In this document: positions 21,123-30,860 of the stretch, in pieces
Layout: every line of letters begins with the position of its first letter
How positions within the stretch are numbered: position 1 is the stretch's first letter
NCBI RefSeq assembly: GCF_018257795.1
Contig: NZ_JAERJD010000007.1
Coordinates: 62,001 to 126,000 of the forward strand
Direction of reading: 5' to 3'
DNA: 64,000 nucleotides
From: Citrobacter sp. JGM124
Lineage (GTDB): Bacteria > Pseudomonadota > Gammaproteobacteria > Enterobacterales > Enterobacteriaceae
Position numbers and translations under genes: made by a program
The notes under the pieces: model-generated
What the model was told of the DNA's origin: nothing
Database searches by the model: none
The model's input: only the letters and a program-made list of their open reading frames with translations

Positions 21123-21632
21123 ATGTCTTCTGAACACACCCCGGCCTCTGTCGCCATTGTTATGGGTTCAAAAAGTGACTGGGCAACGATGCAGTTTACC
21201 GCTGAAATCCTCACCACCCTGAATATTCCTCATCATGTGGAAGTCGTCTCTGCCCATCGCACCCCAGACAAACTGTTCAGCTTTGCCGAACAAGCCGAAG
21301 ATAACGGTTATCAGGTGATTATTGCCGGTGCAGGAGGCGCTGCTCACCTGCCCGGGATGCTGGCGGCGAAAACGCTGGTCCCGGTATTGGGTGTCCCGGT
21401 ACAAAGTGCCGCTCTCAGTGGGGTTGATAGCCTCTACTCTATTGTACAAATGCCCCGGGGGATCCCGGTAGGTACCCTGGCTATTGGTAAAGCCGGTGCC
21501 GCGAATGCCGCCTTACTGGCCGCACAAATTCTGGCACTGCAGGATAAGTCCCTGGCTCAACGTCTGGCTAACTGGCGTCAAAGCCAGACTGATGACGTTC
21601 TGAATTCACCGGACCCCCGGGGTGAAGCATGA
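21123..21632 (+). CDS. purE: N5-CAIR mutase PurE
   Basis: A 169-residue octameric enzyme of de novo purine synthesis that converts N5-carboxyaminoimidazole ribonucleotide to CAIR, the substrate of PurC. The MGSKSDW phosphate-binding motif and [11 protein letters not shown] are conserved. The start [15 protein letters not shown] matches the E. coli N-terminus. It overlaps purK by 4 bases (ATGA). Confidence 0.97.
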   Translation: MSSEHTPASVAIVMGSKSDWATMQFTAEILTTLNIPHHVEVVSAHRTPDKLFSFAEQAEDNGYQVIIAGAGGAAHLPGMLAAKTLVPVLGVPVQSAALSGVDSLYSIVQMPRGIPVGTLAIGKAGAANAALLAAQILALQDKSLAQRLANWRQSQTDDVLNSPDPRGEA

Positions 21633-22702
21633 AACCCGTTTGCGTGTTAGGTAACGGTCAACTGGGGCGTATGTTACGCCAGGCCGGTGAACCTTTGGGT
21701 ATCCAGGTCTATCCCGTTGGGCTCGATGCCAATCCGGCGGCAGTTCCCTTTACCCAGAGTGTGATTACTGCCGAGATTGAACGCTGGCCTGAAACGCCCC
21801 TGACCCGTGAGCTGGCACAGCATAATGCCTTTGTAAATCGTGACATATTCCCGATTATTGCCGATCGCCTGACCCAGAAACAATTGTTTGACCGGCTTGG
21901 TCTGGCGACCGCCCCCTGGCAGCTACTGGCAGATCCTCAGCAGTGGGATGAGGTCTTTGCTACCCTGGGCCCCCTGGGGATAGTAAAACGCCGTACCGGT
22001 GGTTACGATGGCCGTGGCCAATGGCGTCTGCGGATTGATGAAACCGCCCAGTTACCTGATGAGTGTTATGGTGAGTGCATCGTTGAGCAGGGGATTAATT
22101 TTTCGGGTGAAGTTTCCTTGATTGGAGCACGGGCCACTGACGGGACGACCGTTTTTTATCCGCTAACCCATAATTTGCATCAGGACGGGATACTGCGCAC
22201 CAGCGTGGTGTTCCCCCATGCACTTCGTGAGCACCAGCAGCAGGCTGAAACCATGCTCGGTGCTATTATGGATGAACTCAAGTACGTCGGCGTCATGGCG
22301 ATGGAGTGTTTTATTACGCCCGCAGGATTACTGATCAATGAACTCGCTCCCCGGGTGCATAACAGCGGTCACTGGACTCAGAACGGTGCCTCAATCAGTC
22401 AGTTTGAATTGCATCTGCGTGCCATTCTTGACCTGCCGTTACCCAAACCAGTGATTAATGCCCCATCCGTGATGATCAACCTGATCGGCACCGATCTCAG
22501 TTATGATTGGTTAAAGCTGCCACTGGTTCACCTGCACTGGTATGACAAATCTGTCCATGCGGGCCGTAAAGTGGGCCATCTCAATCTCAATGACAGTGAC
22601 ACAGCACGTCTCAGTGCTTCACTGGAAGCCTTAGTGCCATTGCTGCCCCCTGAATATGCCAGTGGTATTGCCTGGGCACAGAGAAAGCTGGTAAAGCCGT
22701 AA
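21629..22702 (+). CDS. purK: N5-carboxyaminoimidazole ribonucleotide synthetase PurK
   Basis: A 357-residue ATP-grasp enzyme that carboxylates AIR with bicarbonate and ATP, giving the substrate of PurE. The N-terminal [11 protein letters not shown] motif and ATP-grasp segments ([28 protein letters not shown]) are present. It is translationally coupled to purE and followed by a terminator. Confidence 0.97.
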   Translation: MKPVCVLGNGQLGRMLRQAGEPLGIQVYPVGLDANPAAVPFTQSVITAEIERWPETPLTRELAQHNAFVNRDIFPIIADRLTQKQLFDRLGLATAPWQLLADPQQWDEVFATLGPLGIVKRRTGGYDGRGQWRLRIDETAQLPDECYGECIVEQGINFSGEVSLIGARATDGTTVFYPLTHNLHQDGILRTSVVFPHALREHQQQAETMLGAIMDELKYVGVMAMECFITPAGLLINELAPRVHNSGHWTQNGASISQFELHLRAILDLPLPKPVINAPSVMINLIGTDLSYDWLKLPLVHLHWYDKSVHAGRKVGHLNLNDSDTARLSASLEALVPLLPPEYASGIAWAQRKLVKP

Positions 22703-22722
22703 CCCTTTGAGTGGTCTTAATC

Positions 22723-22753
22723 AACATGCCCGCCACCCGTGCGGGCATGTTTT
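22723..22753. terminator. Terminator between purK and ybbP
   Basis: The stem AACATGCCCGC / GCGGGCATGTT with a 7-base loop runs into TTTATTAT, after purK and facing the convergent ybbP. Confidence 0.85.
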
Positions 22754-22778
22754 ATTATCACTTTCCGACCAGGATATA

Positions 22779-25193
22779 TCAGGAGACAAATCGGCGGAAC
22801 AATGCCCGGCCTTTCAGTAACCGAAGCCCGAGCCAGCCCCCACACAAGGAGAGTAAAACCGCCCCTGTCAACGGCAGAATCACCCACAACCGCCAGTCTG
22901 GCTCCCAGGGAAAGTCAAAGACTTTGGTTTGCAGCAATCCGAGGGCGGTTTCTGCCCCCAGTGCGGCGACCAGGCCAGAAACCAAACCTAACAAGGCAAA
23001 CTCCCACCATAAGGTCGTTCGCAGCAGCTTCTTAGCCGCACCAAGGGTGCGATAAACCACCAGTTCCTGATGCCGCTGGCGCATACCGACCTGTACCTGA
23101 GCCAGTAATAATAACAGTCCACAAGCCGTCACCAGTATCACCATCAGTTCCAGCGCCCGGCTGACTTGTTCCAGGACCTGGCTAACCTGTTTAATAATCG
23201 CGCCAATATCCAGCAAGCTGACCGTCGGAAACTCGCGATTTAATTCCGTCAGCAGGTGATTATCCCCTTCCCAGCGAAAACTGGTGAGGAAACTTTGGGG
23301 CTGATTTTCCAGCGCTCCTGGCGGGAAAATAAAGTAAAAGTTAGGCCGCATACTCTCCCAGTCTACTTTGCGCAGGCTGGTGACTTTGGCACTGAAAGGC
23401 TGGGTATCCCCCATAAAGGTCAGCGTATCCCCCAGTTTAATACCCAGCCGCCTGGCGACGGCTTCATCCATTGACGTCTCCCCTGCCTTCGGTGGCCAGT
23501 AACCGCTGACGATAGGATTATGTTCCGGTCTGCCACTTTGCCAGGTGAGATTAAGCTCCCGATTGAGCGCTTCATCAGGATTGCCTTCCGTCGAATGGCC
23601 GTTAATTTCTGTCATGCGTACCCGGACAATGGGATAAAAATTATCCGATTTTACTCCATGGCGGGTCAGAAAGCCTTGCACCGGCTCCACCTGATCAGGG
23701 GCGATGTTAATCAGGAAATAGTTAGGGCTTTCTTCCGGGAGCTGTTGCTGCCAGCGATCCAGCAAGTCGCCCCGCAGCACCAACAATAGCGCCAGTAACA
23801 TGAAGGATAATGAGAATGCGGCCAGTTGGCTGAGTGTCACCCAAGGTTGCCTTAACAGGCGATTTATCGCCAGCCGCAGAGCCAAGTGTTTTACCGTTAG
23901 CGCTCTGAGTAACTTCAACACCCCAAAACCAACTCCCCCTGCCAGCACCGCCAGTACGAGTATCCCTGCCAGCACCGCCCACAGTAAGGTATTTCCCCCC
24001 ATAAGTAAGGCTAACAGGGCAACAACGACCCCCGTCATCACCGGCAGATAAACTTTTAGCGGCCAAATATTGGCCACCGCATCCTGGCGCAAGACACGCA
24101 ACGGTTGAGTCGCCAGCAATAAACGATAAGGGCGGATACCCACAAGGACTGAAATGGCCACCATCGACCCCATCGCCCATAACCAAGGCCAGAAGCTGGC
24201 GGCAGGCAACTCCCCGGGGAGTACTGGCCTGAGCAGATGCATGAGCAAGGATTCAAAAATAAGACCAATCACAGAGCCGGTGATGGCGGATAACAGCAAT
24301 ACCATAACCCACTGACCAATGATCAGTTTAGCCAGTGCCCTTCGCCCGGCTCCCAGGGTTTTTAAGATAGCCACCAAATCATAGCGACTACGGCAATAAT
24401 GGCTCATCGCCACCGTGACGGCGGCAATAGCCAGTAACAGGGTCAGTAAGGCTGAAAGTAACAGGAACTGTTGGGCACGCTGTAACGATTTCCCCAGGGC
24501 TCCTTCATCTTGTTCCAGCCCTATCCAGCGCTGCTCTGGTTGCAGCTTCGGCAACAAATAGCGTTCATACTGCTGGAATTGTTCCGGTGTACCCGCAAAT
24601 TTATAGCGCCATGAAATACGGCTGCCTGGCTGAACTGCACCGGTTTTTTCCACATCCGCCATGTTCATCATCAGTCTTGGGGCTATCTGGAAAGGGTTAA
24701 ATCCTGCATCAGGCTCCTGTAATACTTCCCCGACAATACGCAGCCTGGCATCCCCAACATCAATGTTATCCCCCTGTTTTAAACCCAGCAAGGCCATCAG
24801 ACGAGGGGCCAACAGTACCGTTCCGGGTTCTGCTTTCAGCCCGGGAGGCTGGGTATCCAGCTCACCATACAGGGGGTAGGTTCCATCCACAGCCTTAACA
24901 TCTGCCAGTTGCGGGGTATCCCCGGCAAACGTCATGGTGGCAAAAATCAGCTGTTTACCGACGGTTAGCCCGGCTTTAGTGGCTTCTTCCAGCCAGGCAT
25001 CGGGCACGGCACGAGGCGCGCGTAATACACGATCTCCCGCCATAAAATCACGGCTTTGCTGACTCAGGCCTTGTTCCATGCGGTCACTGATACTGCCCAG
25101 TGCCAGCACGCAGGCAACCGCCAGACTTAAAGCCAGCCAGACAATAATTAACGCCGGGGATTTCCATTCACGCCAAAACCAACGCCCTATCAT
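22779..25193 (-). CDS. ybbP: FtsX-like ABC transporter permease YbbP
   Basis: An 804-residue permease with two MacB/FtsX-like modules, each with about four membrane helices (for example LLSALLTLLLAIAAVTVAMS and LMVILVTACGLLLLLAQVQ), separated by periplasmic domains. It aligns with E. coli YbbP over its length. It pairs with the ATPase YbbA; in E. coli the YbbAP-TesA set is thought to act on hydrophobic envelope compounds. The ATG at 25193 overlaps the ybbA stop (ATGA). Confidence 0.94.
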   Translation of the reverse strand: MIGRWFWREWKSPALIIVWLALSLAVACVLALGSISDRMEQGLSQQSRDFMAGDRVLRAPRAVPDAWLEEATKAGLTVGKQLIFATMTFAGDTPQLADVKAVDGTYPLYGELDTQPPGLKAEPGTVLLAPRLMALLGLKQGDNIDVGDARLRIVGEVLQEPDAGFNPFQIAPRLMMNMADVEKTGAVQPGSRISWRYKFAGTPEQFQQYERYLLPKLQPEQRWIGLEQDEGALGKSLQRAQQFLLLSALLTLLLAIAAVTVAMSHYCRSRYDLVAILKTLGAGRRALAKLIIGQWVMVLLLSAITGSVIGLIFESLLMHLLRPVLPGELPAASFWPWLWAMGSMVAISVLVGIRPYRLLLATQPLRVLRQDAVANIWPLKVYLPVMTGVVVALLALLMGGNTLLWAVLAGILVLAVLAGGVGFGVLKLLRALTVKHLALRLAINRLLRQPWVTLSQLAAFSLSFMLLALLLVLRGDLLDRWQQQLPEESPNYFLINIAPDQVEPVQGFLTRHGVKSDNFYPIVRVRMTEINGHSTEGNPDEALNRELNLTWQSGRPEHNPIVSGYWPPKAGETSMDEAVARRLGIKLGDTLTFMGDTQPFSAKVTSLRKVDWESMRPNFYFIFPPGALENQPQSFLTSFRWEGDNHLLTELNREFPTVSLLDIGAIIKQVSQVLEQVSRALELMVILVTACGLLLLLAQVQVGMRQRHQELVVYRTLGAAKKLLRTTLWWEFALLGLVSGLVAALGAETALGLLQTKVFDFPWEPDWRLWVILPLTGAVLLSLCGGWLGLRLLKGRALFRRFVS

Positions 25194-25876
25194 GCTTCCT
25201 CCCACAACTTACCGTCCCGGACACGCAAACGCCTGTCACAACGGGCGGCAAGGTGCTCATCATGTGTGACCAGTATCAGGGTGGTGGCATGGTCACGATT
25301 CAGAGAAAACAGTAAATCAGCGATGCGGTCACCAGTCTGGCGATCCAAGTTACCTGTAGGTTCATCCGCAAACAGGACACCAGGGCTACCGTTAAAGGCA
25401 CGCGCCAGCGCGACACGTTGCTGTTCTCCCCCGGACAGCTGGGCTGGCAAATGGTGCAGACGCTTTTCAAGACCAAGCTGCGCTAACAGTGCTTTGGCTT
25501 GATCGCGACTGGTGGCATCATTTTCTCCCCGCAGTAATGCAGGGAGTTCAACGTTTTCCAGCGCACTGAGAGTGGGGACCAGCATGAAGGACTGAAACAC
25601 AAAACCGATATGACGGGCCCGCAAAGCTGCCCGTTGTTCTTCATCCATTTTGTGTAATGGCTGCCCCATCAGGTAAACTTCACCCGCGGTGCCATCATCA
25701 AGACCAGCGAGTATAGCCAACAGTGTTGACTTGCCTGATCCTGACTCACCAATCAAGGCGATGGTCTGTGCCGGTTTGACAAGTAGCTCAACTCCGGTAA
25801 GGATGGACAGCTCATGTTCCCCCTGACCTACGGACTTGCTAAGATGATGAACTTCAACACTGTATTCCGCTGGCAT
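25190..25876 (-). CDS. ybbA: ABC transporter ATP-binding protein YbbA
   Basis: A 228-residue ABC ATPase with Walker A (GESGSGKST), signature LSGGEQQRVALARA, Walker B (VLFADEPTGNLD) and H-loop (LVTHD). It belongs to the LolD/MacB-type subgroup and is the partner of YbbP. The gene is divergent from tesA, and the two 5' ends overlap by about 33 bases on opposite strands. Confidence 0.95.
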   Translation of the reverse strand: MPAEYSVEVHHLSKSVGQGEHELSILTGVELLVKPAQTIALIGESGSGKSTLLAILAGLDDGTAGEVYLMGQPLHKMDEEQRAALRARHIGFVFQSFMLVPTLSALENVELPALLRGENDATSRDQAKALLAQLGLEKRLHHLPAQLSGGEQQRVALARAFNGSPGVLFADEPTGNLDRQTGDRIADLLFSLNRDHATTLILVTHDEHLAARCDRRLRVRDGKLWEEA

Positions 25877-26467
25877 TTGCCCTTCCTGTTTCTAGTCTTG
25901 ATGACGTTTCGTGCCGCTGCGGCAGACACGCTATTAATTTTGGGTGATAGCCTGAGTGCCGGTTATCGTATGGCGGCAAACAGCGCCTGGCCTGCACTGC
26001 TGAATAAGCAGTGGTCCCCGAAAAATATCCAGGTGGTTAATGCAAGCATCAGTGGTGACACCGCCGCACAGGGCCTGTCACGCCTGCCCGCTTTACTGGA
26101 ACAACATAAACCAGAGTGGGTGCTCATTGAACTGGGTGGCAATGACGGTTTACGTGGTTTTCCACCCCAGTCAGTCTCCTCCACCCTGCAGCAAATCATT
26201 AGCCAGGTAAAGGAAAGCGGTGCAAAACCACTGCTGATGCAAATTCGACTGCCCGCTAATTATGGTCGCCGTTATAATGAGGCTTTCAGCGCCATCTATC
26301 CGCAACTCGCTGAAAAGAATGCCACGCCTTTACTGCCCTTCTTTATGGAACAGGTTTATCTAAAACCTGAGTGGATGCAAGATGATGGCATTCATCCAAC
26401 ATCAGAAGCGCAACCTTTTATCACTGACTTAATGGCCAAAGAACTGGCACCTTTAGTGAGTCAGTAA
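25844..26467 (+). CDS. tesA: Periplasmic thioesterase I / lysophospholipase L1 TesA
   Basis: A 207-residue SGNH hydrolase with a signal peptide (MMNFNTVFRWHLPFLFLVLM, cleaved after FRAAA). The catalytic Ser is in GDSLSAGY, the oxyanion-hole residues are in the GGND block, and Asp/His are in DDGIHP. It hydrolyses acyl-CoA, lysophospholipid and some esters in the periplasm. The start at 25844 matches the E. coli protein. Confidence 0.96.
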   Translation: MMNFNTVFRWHLPFLFLVLMTFRAAAADTLLILGDSLSAGYRMAANSAWPALLNKQWSPKNIQVVNASISGDTAAQGLSRLPALLEQHKPEWVLIELGGNDGLRGFPPQSVSSTLQQIISQVKESGAKPLLMQIRLPANYGRRYNEAFSAIYPQLAEKNATPLLPFFMEQVYLKPEWMQDDGIHPTSEAQPFITDLMAKELAPLVSQ

Positions 26468-26552
26468 AACCAATGACAGCCCATCACGATGTCCTGGATT
26501 TATCATCACCTCCGGGTGATATATCAACCAAACCAGGACTTAACAGTTAACC

Positions 26553-27362
26553 ATGACTAATACATTAACGGAGCATACTTCAGGTAAAGTTATGCAAAAA
26601 TCTATTTTAATTACCGGATGTTCAAGCGGCATTGGTCTTGCCAGCGCCCAGCGACTGAGCGCAGAAGGCTACCGAATTATTGCTGCCTGCCGTAAACCTG
26701 AAGATGTGGAGCGCATGAACACCGCCGGGTTTACTGGCATCCTGATGGATCTTGATTCTGCACAAAGCATCCAGCAAGCCGCGGAGCAAGTTATCGCCCT
26801 GACCGATAACCGTTTATATGGGTTATTTAACAACGCCGGTTATGGCGTTTATGGTCCACTCTCCACCATCAGTCGTGACCAACTGGAACAACAGTTTTCG
26901 ACCAATTTTTTCGGTGTTCACCAGCTGACCATGCTGTTACTCCCGGCCATGCTGCCCCACCACGAGGGGCGTATTGTGATGACCAGCTCAGTTCTGGGGC
27001 TGGCGGCAACACCTGGCCGTGGAGCTTATGCTGCCAGTAAATATGCCCTGGAAGCCTGGTCTGATGCTTTGCGTATGGAGCTATATCACTCGGGGATTCA
27101 GGTGAGCCTGATTGAACCGGGCCCCATTAGCACCCAGTTCACGGCTAACGTTAACCAGACTCAAAGGGATAAACCGGTTCATAATCCTGGCATCGCGGCA
27201 CGCTTTACTCTGGGACCTGATGCCGTTGCCAGTAAGGTATTGCACGCATTTTCCAGCCCGAGGGCTAAATTACGCTACCCCGTCACCATGGTGACCCATG
27301 TTATAGGCTGGGCGCGCCGCCTGTTACCCACCTGCCTGTTGGATAAAATTTTACGGACTTGA
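26553..27362 (+). CDS. ybbO: Short-chain dehydrogenase/reductase YbbO
   Basis: A 269-residue SDR with the NAD(P)-binding TGCSSGIG motif near residue 21, NNAG (FNNAGYGVYG) and the YAASK catalytic pair. E. coli YbbO has been linked to NADP-dependent aldehyde reduction. The full-length start at 26553 aligns with E. coli. An internal start (MQKSILITG) is also possible. Confidence 0.93.
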   Translation: MTNTLTEHTSGKVMQKSILITGCSSGIGLASAQRLSAEGYRIIAACRKPEDVERMNTAGFTGILMDLDSAQSIQQAAEQVIALTDNRLYGLFNNAGYGVYGPLSTISRDQLEQQFSTNFFGVHQLTMLLLPAMLPHHEGRIVMTSSVLGLAATPGRGAYAASKYALEAWSDALRMELYHSGIQVSLIEPGPISTQFTANVNQTQRDKPVHNPGIAARFTLGPDAVASKVLHAFSSPRAKLRYPVTMVTHVIGWARRLLPTCLLDKILRT

Positions 27363-27420
27363 GTTGAAGCGCTACGACTCGCCCCCATTAAGAACCTAAA
27401 TACCGAACAGAGAATCGCTA

Positions 27421-28275
27421 ATGTCCACTGAATATATTATCAATATTACTGAAGCGAACTTACACCAAACCCTGGAACAGTCGGCAGTAAAACCAGTACT
27501 GTTCTATTTTTGGTCTGCACGTAGTCAGCATTGTGAACAACTGACTCCCATTCTTGAAAGTTTAGCCGCCCAGTATCATGGCCAGTTTATTCTGGCCAAA
27601 CTAGACTGTGATGCTGAACAGATGATCGCCTCGCAATTTGGTCTGCGCGCTATTCCAACCGTCTATTTGTTCCAGAATGGTCAGCCCGTTGACGGCTTCC
27701 AGGGGCCACAGCCAGAAGAGGCCATTCGTGCCTTACTGGACAAAGTATTACCCCGTGAAGAAGAACTGAAAGCGCAGCAAGCTGCCGAACTGATGGCGGA
27801 AGGTCGTCATGCAGAAGCGTTGCCATTGTTGAAAGAGGCCTGGCAGCTTTCCAGCCAGAACAGTGAAATAGGATTGATGCTGGCAGAGGTACAAATCGCC
27901 CTCAACCGCAGTGATGACGCGCAACAAGTGCTGCAAACTATTCCTTTGCAGGATCACGACAGCCGCTATCAAGGGCTACTGGCGCAAATTGAGCTTTTGA
28001 AACAAGCGGCTGATACCCCAGAAATCCAGCAACTGCAACAACAGGCAGAAAACGATCCTGACAATGGGGTCATTGCCAGCCAGCTGGCGCTGCAACTGCA
28101 TCAGGTGGGGCGCAATGAAGAAGCGCTGGAACTCCTCTACGGACATCTGCAAAAAGCATTAACGGCCGGTGACGGCCAGGTGCGTAAAGTCTTTATGGAT
28201 ATTCTGGCCGCATTGGGTACAGGTGATGCCCTGGCATCTAAATATCGTCGTTATATGTACGCCCTGCTCTACTGA
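27421..28275 (+). CDS. cnoX: Chaperedoxin CnoX (YbbN)
   Basis: A 284-residue protein with an N-terminal thioredoxin fold and a C-terminal TPR-like domain. The usual CxxC is replaced ([11 protein letters not shown]), as in E. coli YbbN, so it is not a disulfide reductase. CnoX protects proteins from overoxidation and passes clients to GroEL and DnaK. It is the last core gene before the T6SS island. Confidence 0.94.
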   Translation: MSTEYIINITEANLHQTLEQSAVKPVLFYFWSARSQHCEQLTPILESLAAQYHGQFILAKLDCDAEQMIASQFGLRAIPTVYLFQNGQPVDGFQGPQPEEAIRALLDKVLPREEELKAQQAAELMAEGRHAEALPLLKEAWQLSSQNSEIGLMLAEVQIALNRSDDAQQVLQTIPLQDHDSRYQGLLAQIELLKQAADTPEIQQLQQQAENDPDNGVIASQLALQLHQVGRNEEALELLYGHLQKALTAGDGQVRKVFMDILAALGTGDALASKYRRYMYALLY

Positions 28276-28334
28276 TTAAAATTGGGCCTGACGTGGTCAA
28301 AAATACCGTTCACGTCAGTCTCTGGCTGTGGATC

Positions 28335-28360
28335 AAGCCCTGGCCTCCTGGTCAGGGCTT
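28335..28360 (+). terminator. Possible terminator after cnoX
   Basis: A hairpin AAGCCCTG / CAGGGCTT, 60 bases after the cnoX stop, is followed by only a short T-run, so termination is not certain. A second inverted repeat, CTGACGTG / CACGTCAG (28288-28318), precedes it. Confidence 0.45.
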
Positions 28361-28435
28361 TGACTGACTCGGTTCGGAATAAACTGACCGGGATACCTGA
28401 ATCACGCGCTGCCCGAGTGGTCATGTCATCCTGCT

Positions 28436-28498
28436 TTACGACCCCTGAGCCGATATCCCCCTACCCATGGTTGCCAGCGGCGTCTTTGCCGCCATCAT
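28436..28498 (-). pseudogene. Possible PAAR gene remnant after the lipase gene
   Basis: Two bases after the lipase stop, a 20-codon frame starts MMAAKTPLATMG and soon stops. The peptide resembles the start of PAAR-like spike proteins that often accompany Tle effectors, but it is very short. The rest of such a gene was not seen before cnoX. It could also be chance. It fits the pattern of truncated genes elsewhere in the island. Confidence 0.3.
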
Positions 28499-28499
28499 T

Positions 28500-30296
28500 T
28501 TACCCACGAGGCTCCAACCAGCGTACAGAAAAATACCCGTCATTGATGTCCTCAGTACACTGCACATCATGCACGAACCACGCATAAAGAACCGATGAGT
28601 CCACACACCATCGTACTGGCGGGGGTTTACCATGAAATGCCGCGTCACCACATTCCCGAAAATACTTGGCACGAATTTTCGCTGGCTCAAAAATATTATC
28701 CTGGTAAATTTTTGGATAAGGGTAAGACTTCTCGGTCAACAAAACGTCAGCCTGCCGGGAGACAACAGATAACCAGCCCCAGTGTTTTTTCAGCGTTGCA
28801 ATATCCTCATTCGCTTTATCCCTCGCCGCGCGTGCTTGGGGAGTCATTCCCGCGAATCCCGCCATCGATGACGGGGATGTCAATATTCCGCTCAGGATGC
28901 CTTCCAGCCTGTACAGTTCACTTTTATATTCGTAAAACTGCCGTCCCAGCCACTCAAAATAGCCATCAAGATGCCGGTTCATTGCCTGGTAACTCAGCGC
29001 GGTGGCATTAACCGCGCTCTGGTATGTGCTGACCCATTGATCAACCGATTCATTTTCCACCCCGTCACTCAGGTCGAAATAAGACCATACCAACCGGTCA
29101 GTCTTGTACAGCGTGCTGAAATCAGGAAAAGGCACAGAGGACTTCATGGCCTCCGCGTACATCTTCCGCAGCGACACCCGGCACAGCTCCGCGCTCGGCT
29201 TTTGTACATCCGGTTTCAGCCCACCCCCGATATCCTCACTGCACCCCGGCATCAGCACTTCCTGATGCTCAAAACCCTCCCGCCCGGTGCGGTACACGCA
29301 CCGCCAGCGCCGCCGCTCATGGGCCGCCACCAGGTGCAGCGACTTTTTGACGGCCTCCGGCAGGGGCGACATATGCTCAAGATATTTTCGCCCGAACAGC
29401 GATCCCACCGTTCCCGCCGTTTTAGCGACCGGCCCGGGCAGCCAGCTGACCGCCGCCGCCGCGTAGTCCAGACCGTCATCGCTGCTCTCCGGCGTGTCCC
29501 GCGAGCAGTCAAACAGCCCGGCAAACACGATATCCACCGGGACGCCGCGAAAAACAGGTTTTCCACTCGTTTTTTTGTCGCATATCTCACCCAGCAGCAT
29601 ATCGATAAATTGCCGGGCCAGCGTGCCGCCCATATCAAAGCCAAAGACAGATACCGAAATCAACCGCACCGGAACTTCTCCGCCTTTTGCCGCCTCCTCA
29701 AATGACTGCTCAAAGCGCGCTTTCATGCTGTTAAGGCGCGTGTCCGCGCCAGTCACAAAGTTGTAGGCCATAAAGGCCGAGTCGCGCAGCCACGGCGTCG
29801 CCTCGATGCTCACCCGCTTCACCGCGTTCACCGCCGAGTCCTTCAGCATCCCCAGCCGTCCCTTCGGGGTCAGCAGCGTGTCCTTCATCTCCGTCAGGAC
29901 GTCCTTGCCGCTGGCGCCCCCTACCGACGACTGAAAGGCCTCTTTCGCCATATCCACGGGCTTGTCCTTCAGGTCATCCAGCAGCGAGCCCAGGGATTTA
30001 TCCATCATCCCCTGAAGGCGTTCATCCTCCGTTTCATCAAACGACGTGCCCAGCCCGGATATGTAGTGCCTGCTGTAAGTTGTGTTTGGCGTACTGCTTT
30101 CTGGAACGGGATATGCCCGATACAACCGGGCGATATTGCTCAGCCGGTTTTCCGGCGCGTCCTGCTCAATATTGCGCCCCACGCCGTCAAAAAAGAACCC
30201 GATATGCAGCACCCGTGAGCAGTTCCCCAGCTGGTAGTCGCAGGACTGCTGCGCCCGGTGCGCCGCCGCAATCATCGCATCCAAATCCATTTCCAT
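28500..30296 (-). CDS. DUF2235 / Tle1-like T6SS lipase effector, nucleophile Ser replaced by Asp
   Basis: A 598-residue protein of the DUF2235 alpha/beta-hydrolase family, which includes T6SS phospholipase effectors of type Tle1. The N-terminal LHIGFFFDGVGRN block is typical of the family. The nucleophile elbow, normally GFSRG, reads GFDMGG (around residue 221), so Asp stands where Ser is expected. The downstream acid region (FAGLFDCSRDT) and catalytic His region (LHLVAAHERRRW) are conserved. ATG at 30296 is preferred over GTG at 30302 because of the spacing from GAGGATAA. It follows five DUF3304-like genes and DUF4123 in a vgrG2 cargo operon. It is either a divergent active subfamily or an inactive lipase. 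Confidence 0.8.
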   Translation of the reverse strand: MEMDLDAMIAAAHRAQQSCDYQLGNCSRVLHIGFFFDGVGRNIEQDAPENRLSNIARLYRAYPVPESSTPNTTYSRHYISGLGTSFDETEDERLQGMMDKSLGSLLDDLKDKPVDMAKEAFQSSVGGASGKDVLTEMKDTLLTPKGRLGMLKDSAVNAVKRVSIEATPWLRDSAFMAYNFVTGADTRLNSMKARFEQSFEEAAKGGEVPVRLISVSVFGFDMGGTLARQFIDMLLGEICDKKTSGKPVFRGVPVDIVFAGLFDCSRDTPESSDDGLDYAAAAVSWLPGPVAKTAGTVGSLFGRKYLEHMSPLPEAVKKSLHLVAAHERRRWRCVYRTGREGFEHQEVLMPGCSEDIGGGLKPDVQKPSAELCRVSLRKMYAEAMKSSVPFPDFSTLYKTDRLVWSYFDLSDGVENESVDQWVSTYQSAVNATALSYQAMNRHLDGYFEWLGRQFYEYKSELYRLEGILSGILTSPSSMAGFAGMTPQARAARDKANEDIATLKKHWGWLSVVSRQADVLLTEKSYPYPKIYQDNIFEPAKIRAKYFRECGDAAFHGKPPPVRWCVDSSVLYAWFVHDVQCTEDINDGYFSVRWLEPRG

Positions 30297-30298
30297 TG

Positions 30299-30847
30299 TC
30301 ACTTATCCTCTGTGTGTACTGGTGGCGGTGTGTAGTTCGGGCTGCGCGGATCGTAGGGCGAAAATGCGTTATCGCTCCACCCCAGTAGCACCTTATCTCC
30401 CGGTAAAAAATGGACGTGCAGATCGTTTTCGCCCCTCTTGCGCTCAGGCAATGGCATCACCACCCGCCGCTGCTCCGGCCGCATCCCCGCCTCGTACTGT
30501 GGCCCGGTGACGCTGAGCGTCCAGATCACCTCGGCGGTCTTCCCTCGGACACTGCCGCAGCAGGTTGTGTTACTACCAATACCAGAGGATGGATTGTTAG
30601 GGTTATACACCCCCGTATTTGGCCCGGCCATGCCGTTCACGCTGAACCCCAGAATGGGCCGGTCAATTTTGCTATGAGCGACAAGAGTCACGCCGCCCAT
30701 CGGCGGGGCCCAGAACATCACCCACACTATCCACCCGAGCAGAAACACTACCGGCAGCGATATCAGCCCCCAGAGCCACACTTTTCGCCGGGCATAAAAC
30801 CGGGTGAAAGCCACATCCATCTGTTCCAGTCGTTTAAAAAAATTCAT
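30299..30847 (-). CDS. Membrane-anchored DUF3304-like protein, copy 5, putative immunity
   Basis: A 182-residue protein with a conserved N-terminus (MNFFKRLEQMD), one membrane helix (LWGLISLPVVFLLGWIVWVM) and a periplasmic domain with a double cysteine (NTTCCGSVRGK). It is the last of five tandem paralogues, next to the lipase gene, and its stop overlaps the possible GTG start of that gene. Its middle carries the GPNTGVYNPNNP allele and the VTGPQYEAGMRPEQRR allele. Its C-terminus (PPPVHTEDK) differs from the other copies. DUF3304 genes often sit beside Tle lipases, so an immunity role is inferred, not shown. Confidence 0.72.
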   Translation of the reverse strand: MNFFKRLEQMDVAFTRFYARRKVWLWGLISLPVVFLLGWIVWVMFWAPPMGGVTLVAHSKIDRPILGFSVNGMAGPNTGVYNPNNPSSGIGSNTTCCGSVRGKTAEVIWTLSVTGPQYEAGMRPEQRRVVMPLPERKRGENDLHVHFLPGDKVLLGWSDNAFSPYDPRSPNYTPPPVHTEDK

Positions 30848-30860
30848 GATTTATCCTTTA

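Noticed and set aside
28971-29705. Plus-strand frame (244 codons) opposite the lipase gene
   Set aside because: Antisense shadow rich in Arg/His/Pro from a GC-rich coding strand; no recognisable features.
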